In this document: piece after piece, positions 16,320 through 25,291 of the stretch
How the letters are laid out: every line of letters starts with the position of its first letter
Numbering within the stretch: the stretch's first letter is position 1
Assembly (NCBI GenBank): GCA_002841405.1
Contig: PGZR01000023.1
Location: 1 to 34,888 of the forward strand
Length of the DNA stretch: 34,888 nt
Reading direction: 5' to 3'
DNA from: Firmicutes bacterium HGW-Firmicutes-4
Lineage (GTDB): Bacteria > Bacillota > Clostridia > Eubacteriales > Eubacteriaceae
Notes under the pieces: generated by a model
Told to the model about the DNA's origin: nothing
What the model saw: only the letters and a program-made list of their open reading frames with translations
Database searches by the model: none
Program-made: the position numbers and the translations under genes

Positions 16320-17564
16320 ATGCGCATATTAATTACTAACACGGGCCCCTGGGGGACTGGAAGCGGTACGGTCGCAGATGGGGTAATGACAGAACTTAAG
16401 CGTAGAGGGCATCAGGTAATGGCTTTTTTCCCTGATAGCGGGTTCCCCGGTAATGGTTATGAAAAATATTATGGTGATGAAGAAACCTACCGGATCGTAA
16501 AATTTCCAGTCGTCCATAAAGGGGTGCCATTATACACATTTCCCCTGATTATTGAAGATCCTAATCCCCGTAATCACAAAGATGCCTGGACATTTAAAGA
16601 CTTGTCCGAAGAGGAACTGGACGCCTATTTCAGTTATATGAAAGAAGAACTTGAAAAAGTAATCGCGGATTTTCAACCCGATGTGATTGAATGTCAGCAT
16701 ATTTGGGCATTGGATCATTTGCTGCATCAAATGGATCAGCGCTATATTTGTGTTGCCCATCACAGCGATCAGCTGGGCTTTCATTACGATCAACGGATGC
16801 AGCAGAGGACGATTCAGTCGGCAAAAAAAGCGGATTATATTTTTGCGATTTCGGACTATGTCAAAGAAGAAGTTCTCGGGCTATATGATGTCGAGCCAGA
16901 ACAGGTCATCGTCACCGGGAATGGTTATGATCAAACCATTTTCACGCCAAACCAACATTTAAACTGGCAGACTGTCATGGTCGAGATGGGATACCCAGAT
17001 TTGGAGGATTACCCGTTCATTACTTTTTGCGGGAAAATTTCCAAAACCAAAGGCATAGATGTGTTACTTGAAGCAAATAAGCTAATACAGGAAAAAACCA
17101 AGGCCTATCTGTTGATTATGGGCAGCGGTAACCTTGATACGTTAAGCAACAGCGAACGGGAAAAACTTGATCTTGACAATGTTCTGTTTCTTGGGCAGCG
17201 TTCGCAACGCCAGCTGGCGTTGTTGCATAATATTGCCAGATTAAGCGTGCTGCCTTCTCGTTCAGAAGGTTTTGGAATTGCCGCCCTTGAAGCAATGGGC
17301 TGCAAAAAACCGGTGGTCGTTACCCGGGTCGGTGGGTTGTCATCATTTGCGGTAGGAAAAGTTGTTGAGCCCGATAATGTCAACGAACTGGCAGCAGGAA
17401 TTCTAGAAATTTTGAACATGGATGAGCGGCGATACCAGGCAATCTGCCAAAAAGCATACACCACGGCCAGGCACTACTCTTGGGAAAACATTGTCCATAT
17501 CCGGTTGCAGTATTACCAGAAGAATTTTGACGGACAGCGTATAAAAACGTTGGAATGCCGTTAG
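16320..17564 (+). CDS. GT4-type glycosyltransferase
   Basis: A 414-residue GT-B fold glycosyltransferase. N-terminal MRILITNTGPWGTGSGTVADG holds the acceptor-domain glycine loop; a central HHSDQ and an AISDYVKEE segment are typical of GT4. The donor domain begins at FCGKISKTKGIDVLLEA and contains SEGFGIAALEAMG, the E-x7-E motif (Glu316 and Glu324). The start ATG is four bases after the preceding stop, with AGGGG upstream inside the previous gene. The next gene in the cluster is a broken GT2 enzyme, so the original pathway had three transferases. Confidence 0.9.
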   Translation: MRILITNTGPWGTGSGTVADGVMTELKRRGHQVMAFFPDSGFPGNGYEKYYGDEETYRIVKFPVVHKGVPLYTFPLIIEDPNPRNHKDAWTFKDLSEEELDAYFSYMKEELEKVIADFQPDVIECQHIWALDHLLHQMDQRYICVAHHSDQLGFHYDQRMQQRTIQSAKKADYIFAISDYVKEEVLGLYDVEPEQVIVTGNGYDQTIFTPNQHLNWQTVMVEMGYPDLEDYPFITFCGKISKTKGIDVLLEANKLIQEKTKAYLLIMGSGNLDTLSNSEREKLDLDNVLFLGQRSQRQLALLHNIARLSVLPSRSEGFGIAALEAMGCKKPVVVTRVGGLSSFAVGKVVEPDNVNELAAGILEILNMDERRYQAICQKAYTTARHYSWENIVHIRLQYYQKNFDGQRIKTLECR

Positions 17565-17589
17565 TACTGATCTAATAATAACATCTACT

Positions 17590-18204
17590 CGAAAGCAACA
17601 CTCCTTTATCTCGCTGGGAAAAATGCGGGATTTTGTTGAAATAAATATGCAGGTTGCGTGCAATGAAATCAGAGGCGTCTATGGTTCTTTTGAGATTCCC
17701 AATCTGGTCATCGTCGACAAGATCAATGGCGGAAAAGCCGATGCTTTAAACGCTGGTATCAATTTATCCCGGTACCCGCTCTTCTGTGGTATTGATGCCG
17801 ATTGTATTATCAAAAAAAACGCCTTACTCAGAATTGTAAACCTTTTCTGATTCATGAGGATATGGAAGAAATGATCAGCCCGGTTATTGAACTCCTTGGT
17901 TATCTGCTGTTCATTATATCGATAATTACTGGGACTGTTTCCAGTTTTTTCATTTTCGTTTTTTAATGGTTTTTTTATTTGGGATTATCTTTTCCTTTCA
18001 GGGATATATTTTGAAGAAATCTCATACAAACGCTACAGTGGGGTCAAAGAGGTTTCCAAGTTAATTCTGTTCAGTTTTTTCGAACAGTTTATTTACCGCC
18101 AAATTACCGTGTGGTGTCGGGTCAGCTCGTTTCTTAACTTTAAGAAAGGCAGTAAAGAATGGGGTACCATCAAAAGGAATACTTTTTCAGGTGAGGAGCA
18201 ATAA
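17590..18204 (+). pseudogene. Decayed GT2 processive-type glycosyltransferase
   Basis: Fragments in changing frames belong to one GT2 membrane glycosyltransferase of the PgaC/IcaA or hyaluronan-synthase-like type. The first (about 17593-17850) contains NGGKADALNAGIN and GIDADCIIKKNALL, the donor and DxD region, and stops at TGA. A membrane piece (IHEDMEEMISPVIELLGYLLF, frame from about 17850) stops at 17962-17964. The C-terminal end (YRQITVWCRVSSFLNFKKGS up to TAA at 18202) is in yet another frame. A large central part with the catalytic QxxRW region is missing, so this is a real deletion and not only sequencing error. Confidence 0.85.
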
Positions 18205-18651
18205 AATGAATTTACAAGAGTATTTTGTGGAACTGGCAAAGATTGAAAAGATGGGTGAAGTCTTGTATCAGGGTCTTCAGAAACCTGTAGTGAACGGTTA
18301 AAACCAGTAGTGCTGGCTTTTTCAAAAGAAGAAGGTCGACATCAAAAATAAATGCTGGCGTTCGCGGCTGATAAACACAGTCTTGAGACAAATCTTGATC
18401 AAGAGATGTCGAAGAATTTGGACAAACAGATCGATCATCTCGAAAATAATGGGAAAAACATTAATATGAAATCAGAAAAAGAGTTTTTTCAGTTTGCCTT
18501 ACAAGTTGAAATAAATTCAGTTGACATCTATTCCGGACATTTGGGACTGTTTGAAAAAGAAGCAAAGGAGTATCAAATGTTTGAGAATATTATCCATGAA
18601 GAACAAAAGCATATGCTCTTTATTATCGAAATACTCCATGATCTCCGCTAG
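18205..18651 (+). pseudogene. Decayed ferritin-like (rubrerythrin-type) protein
   Basis: Starts with GAGGAG and ATG at 18205 (MNLQEYFVELAKIEKMGEVLY), then shifts frame near 18285-18300. The reading SERLKPVVLAFSKEEGRHQK is followed by TAA and continues as MLAFAADKH to the stop at 18649-18651. The second helix pair carries EINSVDIYSGHLGLFEKEA and HEEQKHM, the E-x-x-H metal motif of ferritin-like diiron proteins. One frameshift and one stop separate it from an intact gene of about 150 residues. It directly follows the GT2 remnant (start one base after its stop codon). Confidence 0.8.
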
Positions 18652-18851
18652 CGAATATAATCCATTGGCAACTGTAAAGTGGCAGTACCTATTTAATGAA
18701 ATCGCTCAGAGTAATAAATCAGAGCGAATCCGATTTAGCTTGTTTATTATCCAAGATAATGCTATCATAAAATTAACGAATTCGACAATTGAAAAATGGA
18801 GCGTTTTCAGTTAAGCAGTGGAGCAGAACTGATGCTCCAAAGGGGGAGAAT

Positions 18852-20057
18852 ATGTTTATCGCAGACAACCAATTTTTAATAATCAGCTGGAAGTCTATGG
18901 ATACGAATTGTTTTTTCGGCTGAACAGTCAGTCCAGTCAGTTCGGGGGATTTCCTCTCAGGGGCCCACCGTGGCGCTGATCACCGGCCTGTATGAATCGG
19001 GGATTGAAAATATCGTCGAAGACAAACTGGCCTTTATTAATTTTGATGAAATTTTCATTCATTCCGATGCTCTGGAACGGATCAAACCCGATCAGATGGT
19101 GGTCGAAATGCTGGAAAAGATCAAAATTAATGGCCCCTTGATGACCCGCCTTAAAACAATAAAGACTAAGGCTTAAAGATTGCCCTGGACGATTTTGACG
19201 AAGATTATCAGAGTTATCTGCTGACCTGCTATGCCGACATTATCAAGTATGATCTGATTCGCCCCTTTAGATACGATTGCTGCTGACCCTCTGCGAGCCT
19301 GGCTCAGGGAAAAGTGTTGCTGTCCGAAAAGGTGGAAACCCCGGCTGAATTCCAGCAGGCTAAAAAAATGGGGTTCACCTTGTTTCAGGGCTACTTTTTT
19401 CAGTAAACTAGTTATCGCCAGTCATTCGGTCAGCAAATCACCGACCAAGCGCCAGTATTTCAGACTGATTTCCGAGCTTAAAAAGGATGATCCTTCTTAT
19501 GATGCCCTAGCTGAATTGATCCAGCAGGATGTCACCCTGGCTTATCGGGTCATGCGGATGGCCTAGTGTACTGTCCAATCACGACCTCGTCAGTTCGATC
19601 TGCAATGCGCTGACCTATATGGGCCTCAACGAAATTGAACGCTGGCTCAATATTTTAATGCTTCAGGAACTAAGCACGGACAAGCCCGAGGAATTGATTA
19701 AAATCTCGATTATCCGCAGCCGCTTTGCCCAAACCCTGGCAAAACGAGCGCTGATGATCTACACCGCCCAGCATAGTGCCGGGATGATGGGTCTGTTCAG
19801 CGTCTTGGATGGAGTTCTCGAAAAGTCGATGGCCGCGGCCCTTTCCGGGATTGCGTTGCCACCCTCAATTCTGGAAGTCCTGATTGATGGTAGTGGCTCT
19901 CTATATCCGATTTATGAATTAATGGCGGCTTATGAAAAGGGAGATTGGGGCACAACCCTTCGAAGATCCCAGGAGCTGAGTATTGAAGTATATCTTGTAT
20001 CACGATAATCGGGAAGCGATTCGATGGGCCTATCAAATCATTTCAAACATTGCCTGA
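18852..20057 (+). pseudogene. Decayed EAL-HDOD gene, tandem copy of the gene at 20296
   Basis: Pieces in several frames align end to end with the intact gene downstream: MFIA at 18852, VYGYELFFRLNSQSSQFGG, ALITGLYESGIENIVEDKLAF, IALDDF, LAQGKVLLSEKVET, KKMGFTLFQGYFF, LAELIQQDVTLAYRVMRMA, LSTDKPEELIKISIIRSRFA and finally EAIRWAYQIISNIA ending at 20057. At least five frameshifts or stop codons interrupt it, for example TAA after KTIKTKA at 19174-19176 and TAG after RVMRMA at 19564-19566. The two copies are clearly related but diverged, so the duplication is not recent. Confidence 0.9.
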
Positions 20058-20204
20058 AAGGGCCGGTGGCAATGAATAAATAAGAAACTAAGCAATAAAC
20101 ATGGCTGATCACAGCGCTGTCATGTTTCTGTTAGGTCATGGTAAAAGCCGGTTGGTTATTAACCAGTGTATCAAAGTAAGACGCCATCAGTCGGATGAGA
20201 TTAC

Positions 20205-20233
20205 TTGTACTTGATGAAACTAAGTGATAGAAT
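20205..20233 (+). promoter_or_regulatory. Promoter of the EAL-HDOD gene
   Basis: TTGTAC at 20205-20210, 17 bases, TAGAAT at 20228-20233; the predicted start near 20240 leaves a leader of about 55 bases. Upstream, AAACATG (20097) and CATGTTT (20121) flank the palindrome ACAGCGCTGT, a possible weak terminator of the decayed copy. Confidence 0.55.
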
Positions 20234-20295
20234 AAACCGTGAAAATGATTGGACAATTATAAAACTATGTATTTAACCAGTCTCAGGAGGCCTCC

Positions 20296-21504
20296 ATGTT
20301 TATTGCCAGACAACCGATTTTTAACGCTCAACTTGAAGTGTATGGATATGAGCTTTTATTCCGGCTTAACAGCCAGTCAACACAATTTGGTGGGGTATCA
20401 TCCCAGGGGGCAACCGCCATGGTCATCACCGGGCTGTTTGAATCGGGGCTTGAAAATCTGATTGAAGACAAAATTGCTTTTATTAATTTTGATGAGATCT
20501 TTATCCATTCCGAGGCCGTAGAGTTGATCAAACCGAATCGGATGATTGTTGAGATGCTGGAAAATATCGAAGTCAGCAACAATCTGATGGAGCGGCTGAC
20601 TGCTATAAAAGCGATGGGTTACAGCATCGCCCTGGATGATTTTGCCCAGACCTATCAAACCTACCCGCTGACCCCTCTGGCCGATATTATCAAATATGAC
20701 ATCATGGTAACGCCACTTGATAGTATCGTCGATGATGTCCTGACAGGGCTGGCCCAGGGAAAAACATTGCTGGCTGAAAAGGTGGAAACCCGGGATGAAT
20801 TTGAAAAAGCTAAAAAAATGGGATTCACTCTGTTTCAGGGCTATTTCTTCAGCAAACCCCGGATTGCCGGGCGGTCCTTCCGGGCCACCCCCACACAAAT
20901 TCAGTATCTTAAGTTGATGACTGAAATCCATGCTGATGAACCCTCCTTTGAACAGTTGGCAGAGCTGATTGAACAGGATGTGACACTGACCTATCGGTTA
21001 CTCCGGCTGGCCAGTTTTCGAGCTGGCAGCGAGTTGATCAATTCAATTAAATTCGCCTTGAGTTACATTGGTCTCCGGGAATTCGAACGTTGGATCAGTA
21101 TTTTAATGATCCATGATCTCAGTAAGGATAAACCCACCGAACTCATTAAAATCTCTCTGATTCGCACCCGTTTTGCCGAATCCCTGGCTAAAAGAGCAGG
21201 GATGAGCGAGCAGGAACATGATGCCGCGCTGATGGGATTGTTCAGTATTCTGGATGCTATTCTGGATCAACCCATGAATGTGGTTCTGGCCGGGATTGCC
21301 TTGCCCCAATCGATTCTTGATGTTTTAATCAAAGAACAGGGTATTCTCCTGCCCATCTATGAATTGATGCTGGCCTATGAAAAAGGTGACTGGCTTTTGG
21401 TTGAGGCAGTGGCCGAGGCTTTAAAAATTGAGGAATACTATATTTACCATGACTACCGGGAGGCCATCAAATGGGCCAATAGCGTGATTGGGAATATTGC
21501 TTAA
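20296..21504 (+). CDS. EAL-HDOD signalling protein (YuxH/CdgJ type)
   Basis: A 402-residue cytoplasmic protein. The N-terminal EAL-like domain (about 1-195) starts MFIARQPIFNAQLEVYGYEL and shows ELLFR in place of EAL, INFDE, EMLE, ALDDF, IKYD, EKVET and FQGYFFSKP. The metal-binding residues are mostly there, but the architecture is one in which EAL activity is often lost. The HDOD domain follows (about 205-400: AELIEQDVTLTYRLLRLAS, IGLREFERWISILM), a nonenzymatic HD-like fold used in signalling and motility control. Start ATG 20296 has AGGAGG five bases upstream. A broken sister copy lies just upstream and a large HTH protein just downstream. Confidence 0.92.
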   Translation: MFIARQPIFNAQLEVYGYELLFRLNSQSTQFGGVSSQGATAMVITGLFESGLENLIEDKIAFINFDEIFIHSEAVELIKPNRMIVEMLENIEVSNNLMERLTAIKAMGYSIALDDFAQTYQTYPLTPLADIIKYDIMVTPLDSIVDDVLTGLAQGKTLLAEKVETRDEFEKAKKMGFTLFQGYFFSKPRIAGRSFRATPTQIQYLKLMTEIHADEPSFEQLAELIEQDVTLTYRLLRLASFRAGSELINSIKFALSYIGLREFERWISILMIHDLSKDKPTELIKISLIRTRFAESLAKRAGMSEQEHDAALMGLFSILDAILDQPMNVVLAGIALPQSILDVLIKEQGILLPIYELMLAYEKGDWLLVEAVAEALKIEEYYIYHDYREAIKWANSVIGNIA

Positions 21505-21535
21505 ATCAGATCAAAAAATGAATATGATACATTTG

Positions 21536-21581
21536 AAAAAGAATCACTCTTTAAATTAAATGGAAGAGGCGATTCTTTTTT
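21536..21581 (+). terminator. Terminator of the EAL-HDOD gene
   Basis: AAAAAGAATC plus CTCTT pairs with AAGAG plus GATTCTTTTTT, with a one-to-two base internal bulge and a 12-base loop, ending in six T. It is 32 bases after the stop codon. Confidence 0.8.
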
Positions 21582-21660
21582 GATTACAGAATCAGATAGT
21601 CGATAGTGTCAATAAATAATAAATTTTAAATAAAAAATTTGGCACACTAAACGCCACATC

Positions 21661-21688
21661 TTGCAATTGTATGAAACAACGCTATAAT
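21661..21688 (+). promoter_or_regulatory. Promoter and long leader of the second HTH gene
   Basis: TTGCAA at 21661-21666, 16 bases, consensus TATAAT at 21683-21688. The implied leader to the ATG at 21846 is about 150 bases and contains an inverted repeat at 21783-21819 (AAACC and GTGA pairing with TCAC and GGTTT) just before the ribosome binding site. Together with the terminator this fills the 341-base gap 21505-21845. Confidence 0.65.
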
Positions 21689-21845
21689 TAAAGGTAGTAG
21701 CAAATTTACTGAGTTCAGAATAAACTTTTGCATTTCGAAATTTAATAATTCAAACGATGATTTTTTTACAGAAGGTTTTTGGAAACCACGGTGAAGCCCG
21801 GGGAAGTTAGTCACGGTTTAAAATAAATCCAAGCAGGAGCAGCGC

Positions 21846-23306
21846 ATGACACGATTTAGCAAAAAGATAACAGAACTGATAGAGGAAAGCGGGGAAACCA
21901 TTCAATCCCTGGCAGAAACGGGAAAAATAAACCGAACCACCCTCCAGCGGGTTAAAACCGGGGAGCGGTTGCCGACGCAAAAGGTTTTTAGTGGTTTATG
22001 CAAGGCCTTGCGGCTTTCAAATGTCGAATCAGAAGAATTACAGACCTTGCTGGAAATTACCCAGGTGGGTGAACGTATTTACTACAATCGTCAAAAAATA
22101 GTAGAGATTATCGCTATTATATATGAACTGACCACCTTTCAAATTCCCTTTTCAAAGGAAGTTAAGCCGAAAATTGGGTGTGATACATCTCCCGCAGCCC
22201 GGGATAAAATTCAGATTGTATCAGGATCCAGTTCAGTCCTGACGATGATTGAAATAAGCATTGACCGGGAATTATTCTGTGGTGAGCATCCCCATTTGAA
22301 GCTGGCCATACCCAGTCATTTTGAATCGGTCTATCAGCATATTTTTCAGCAGATGCTAGGAAATCAGAAACACCTGATCTTACAGGATGTCCAGAGTTTT
22401 CCGGAAATCGGTAATGAAAACGCCGCCGATCCCGGACTTGGGGCCCTGAAAACATTGATAGGGCTGTCTTTGCTGGACAATGTCAGTTACCACTCCCACT
22501 ATTGTTATATGTCAGCCGGTGAAATCCATGAAATTAATGTCCTGTTTCCTTATTTTATCCTGACCTCGGCAGAAGTGATAACTATTTCCCGGGATTTCAG
22601 CCGGGCTATCCGCTATAATGATCCAGAGCTTTACAGTCTTTATCAAAAGGGCTTTGTATCGATCCTTCAGCAGACCGAACCTTTTATTGAAGAAAGTCGG
22701 GATATATTTGCTGTTTATTCACTGGATACCACCTATCGGATCCGTCAGGTGGTGGAACCCTTACCCTGTTTTGCTTACTATGCCACCCATGAGATGGTAG
22801 CCAACAAGGTCCGCAAAGATATGCCTTTTTACGAACCTCTGGTGGCAGCAACTAATCGCTTCTATGATTATTTTAAACAGGAAAACCGGTCGATGATCAA
22901 TGTGTTTTCCCTGAAAAATCTGGAAGTATTTATGGAAGATGGCAGCATGTACTTTCCGGATGACATCTGTTACCCATTTACCCCAGCTGAGCGACTGATG
23001 CTGACTAAACAGGTCCGGGACGATATTGAGGCTGATAACCGGAAGACCTATGCCTTTGATGAAGATAAGATTAATCTGAATTCTGCGGTTGAGTTTATCA
23101 ATGAAGCGACGTTATTACATTTGATTCTCCATTACAGAAAAGCTGGCCAGCAGGTATATAAAACTATCAAATTAAAAGAAGAGAACATTGTCGCCGCGTT
23201 TGATGACTTTTTCAGAAGCCTGCCCGGCAGCTCCTATGTATTGTCCAAAGAAGCCACCGTGGCAGCTATCGATCAGCTGATCAGCCGGTATGAAAGTCGG
23301 CCATAA
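21846..23306 (+). CDS. Large HTH-domain protein of unknown function (paralogue 2)
   Basis: A 486-residue protein homologous over its whole length to the one at 12037. The N-terminal HTH region reads SGETIQSLAETGKINRTTLQRVKTGERLP. The conserved C-terminal blocks are FPYFILTSAEVITISRDFS, VVEPLPCFAYY and MINVFSLKNLEVFMEDGS. A charged, variable linker near residues 105-120 separates the HTH part from the rest, the place where the two paralogues differ most. Start ATG 21846 follows AGGAG by six bases. It stands alone between two terminators, immediately downstream of the EAL-HDOD gene. No known domain is recognised after the HTH; a signal-responsive regulator is the working guess. Confidence 0.8.
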   Translation: MTRFSKKITELIEESGETIQSLAETGKINRTTLQRVKTGERLPTQKVFSGLCKALRLSNVESEELQTLLEITQVGERIYYNRQKIVEIIAIIYELTTFQIPFSKEVKPKIGCDTSPAARDKIQIVSGSSSVLTMIEISIDRELFCGEHPHLKLAIPSHFESVYQHIFQQMLGNQKHLILQDVQSFPEIGNENAADPGLGALKTLIGLSLLDNVSYHSHYCYMSAGEIHEINVLFPYFILTSAEVITISRDFSRAIRYNDPELYSLYQKGFVSILQQTEPFIEESRDIFAVYSLDTTYRIRQVVEPLPCFAYYATHEMVANKVRKDMPFYEPLVAATNRFYDYFKQENRSMINVFSLKNLEVFMEDGSMYFPDDICYPFTPAERLMLTKQVRDDIEADNRKTYAFDEDKINLNSAVEFINEATLLHLILHYRKAGQQVYKTIKLKEENIVAAFDDFFRSLPGSSYVLSKEATVAAIDQLISRYESRP

Positions 23307-23315
23307 TATTTTTGC

Positions 23316-23351
23316 AAAAAAAAGCGCACACGTTTAAGGTGTGCTTTTTTT
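23316..23351. terminator. Terminator between HTH gene and antiporter gene
   Basis: GCACAC, loop GTTTAAG, GTGTGC, flanked by A and T tracts on the two sides, so it can act in both directions for the convergent genes ending at 23306 and 23384. Confidence 0.85.
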
Positions 23352-23383
23352 AACGCTTTTTTCAATTCGAAGGATCAACTCTA

Positions 23384-24337
23384 TTATGAGATGGCTCGCA
23401 TAATAATAAAGGTTGTATAACCGACATAGCCGAGCATCATCACAACGCCTTCCCAGCGGCTGATTTTTTTTGAAGTGTACATCATCGGCACAACAATCAG
23501 CATGGCTGCCAGCAATATCCACAGATCGGCATAATTTTCGACGGCAATATCAATGGGGTAGATCACACCTGAAACACCCATCACAAAAAGTACATTAAAG
23601 ATACAAGAGCCTACGATATTACCTACGGCAATATCGTTTTCGCCCTTCTTGGCTGCCACCACTGAGGTGATCAGTTCAGGAAGGGAAGTACCGATGGCGA
23701 CAACGGTTAAACCGATTAGTGTTTCCGATAAGCCTAAGAGTCCGGCAATTTCGCTGGCGGCTCCGACTACCAGATCGGCTCCAAAAATAATGGACACCAA
23801 TCCACCGATGGTAAAAATCACACTTTTGGGAACCGGCAGGACGATAATCTCTTCTTCTGATTCTTCTTTTCCCATAATTGAAATTTCCACCATGGAATAA
23901 AGGTAAATGGCAAAAAATAACAGCAGAATCCAACCTTCAGAACGGGAAACGACACTGATGGGATCGCCGTTGATCAATCCATCCATGACCATTAACATTA
24001 AGGCCACGGTAGTTAGAATAGCAAATGGCATTTCTTTGAAAATTGTTTTTGATTTGATGCTGATGGGAGCAATAAAAGCCGAGATCCCTAGAATAAAGAG
24101 GATATTGACAATATTGGAACCGACTACATTTCCGAAAACAATCCCGTTGGCCTGGTTAAGGGATCCGGAAACACTGACTGCCAGTTCCGGAGCACTGGTG
24201 CCAAAGGCTACCAGGGTTAAACCGATGACCATCGTGGGGATATTAAACCGCTTGGCAATGGAGGAGGAACCCTCCACAAAAAAATCGGCGCCCTTGACTA
24301 ACAATACCAACCCGATAATTAGAAAAAGTATACTCAC
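23384..24337 (-). CDS. CaCA-family Na+/Ca2+-type antiporter (YrbG-like)
   Basis: A 317-residue integral membrane exchanger made of two inverted repeats. The alpha repeats are visible as GLTLVAFGTSAPELAVSVSG with GNVVGSNIVNILFILG, and GLTVVAIGTSLPELITSVVA with GNIVGSCIFNVLFVMG. The central cytoplasmic loop is short and acidic (MGKEESEEEI), as in prokaryotic members of about 320 residues. The start is GTG at 24337, with GGGAGG seven bases upstream. It is probably a single-gene unit; ion specificity (calcium, sodium, other) cannot be decided. Confidence 0.93.
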   Translation of the reverse strand: MSILFLIIGLVLLVKGADFFVEGSSSIAKRFNIPTMVIGLTLVAFGTSAPELAVSVSGSLNQANGIVFGNVVGSNIVNILFILGISAFIAPISIKSKTIFKEMPFAILTTVALMLMVMDGLINGDPISVVSRSEGWILLLFFAIYLYSMVEISIMGKEESEEEIIVLPVPKSVIFTIGGLVSIIFGADLVVGAASEIAGLLGLSETLIGLTVVAIGTSLPELITSVVAAKKGENDIAVGNIVGSCIFNVLFVMGVSGVIYPIDIAVENYADLWILLAAMLIVVPMMYTSKKISRWEGVVMMLGYVGYTTFIIMRAIS

Positions 24338-24647
24338 AACAATTCCTCCCTTTTATAGTACCGCTTGCAGCAATAACGCTAGTTGTCTATTGCTGGATAT
24401 AAATGAACTAAAATAGATATACATTTTAGAACCCTTATAACAATAACAGCAGTTTTGCGTTTGGTCAATTTTATTTTGCAGAAAGTTGTGAAAAATTTAC
24501 CCGAAACCGTTTAAACTCTAAAAAAAAGGCTATAAAACAGTACAGAGTGTCATGGTTCTGAGAAATTGATTAAAACAGAGAGACCGGTGCGAAACCCAGG
24601 AGCCTTAAGCATAACGTTCGCATCAAAACGGAAAAAGGAGTGTTGAA
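24338..24647. other. Divergent intergenic region, about 310 bases
   Basis: This holds the upstream regions of the antiporter (-) and the VOC gene (+). An inverted repeat TGCGAA (24588-24593) and TTCGCA (24617-24622) encloses a structured 23-base loop just before the VOC ribosome binding site. I could not fix a promoter for either gene with confidence. Confidence 0.45.
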
Positions 24648-25082
24648 ATGCAGATACAACCGTATATTAGTTTTAGTGGGAACTGCCAGGAAGCTGTGGA
24701 ATTCTATGCAGATGTTTTCGGCACCGATAACCCGGAAATTATCTTGTTTGGAGAGAGGCTTCACGAACCCGAAGCAGCAGCTTTGGATCAAGCCGAAAAA
24801 GTGGTGATCCGTGCTGATCTGGAGCTGGAAGAAACCCGGGTATTACTTTCTGATATACCCCCAAAATCCCGGGATATTCAAAAGAGTAAGATGACCCTGG
24901 TGATTTTCAGTGACGATCTGGATGAGATCAAAATTCTTTATTATAAATTAAAAGATGGCGGTACAGTAGAAATGGAACTTCAGGAGACGTTCTGGAGCAA
25001 GGTTTATGGATCCCTGATCGATAAATTTGGGGTAGGATGGCAATTGAATTATGATGACGGCAGAATGAGTCAGGTGGTATAA
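24648..25082 (+). CDS. VOC-superfamily protein, PhnB-like
   Basis: A 144-residue vicinal-oxygen-chelate fold protein of the PhnB/YjdN or 3-demethylubiquinone methyltransferase-like subgroup: MQIQPYISFSGNCQEAVEFYADVFG at the N-terminus, a TLVIFSDDLDEIKILYYKL repeat half, and the closing FWSKVYGSLIDKFGVGWQLNY. Such proteins are usually of unknown substrate; metal ligands are not clearly conserved. AAGGAG lies seven bases before the ATG at 24648. It is followed by its own hairpin and appears monocistronic. Confidence 0.88.
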   Translation: MQIQPYISFSGNCQEAVEFYADVFGTDNPEIILFGERLHEPEAAALDQAEKVVIRADLELEETRVLLSDIPPKSRDIQKSKMTLVIFSDDLDEIKILYYKLKDGGTVEMELQETFWSKVYGSLIDKFGVGWQLNYDDGRMSQVV

Positions 25083-25143
25083 TAGTACTAATCTTAGACT
25101 AATATGCTCACCATTTGATGAGGATGACATTTTCTTCAACGTG

Positions 25144-25175
25144 AATAACACAGGGTCGGATGATCCTGTGTTATT
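25144..25175 (+). terminator. Hairpin after the VOC gene
   Basis: A perfect 11-bp stem AATAACACAGG/CCTGTGTTATT with a 10-base loop. The bases after it are TGTGTGAG and not a T-run, so it may be a weak terminator or a 3'-stabilising hairpin. Confidence 0.6.
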
Positions 25176-25291
25176 TGTGTGAGTGCCCCTGGCCAGTCCC
25201 GGAATTTTGTAAATTGATCAAAAGTTTGGAAAAAGTCAGTGCATGGTCATTAAAAACCATAGTCATAAGATAGAAAGAATGAGGGGGAACT

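Noticed and set aside
24588-24622. Riboswitch upstream of the VOC gene
   Set aside because: Only one 6-bp helix can be supported and no known consensus fits, so it is noted as an inverted repeat only.
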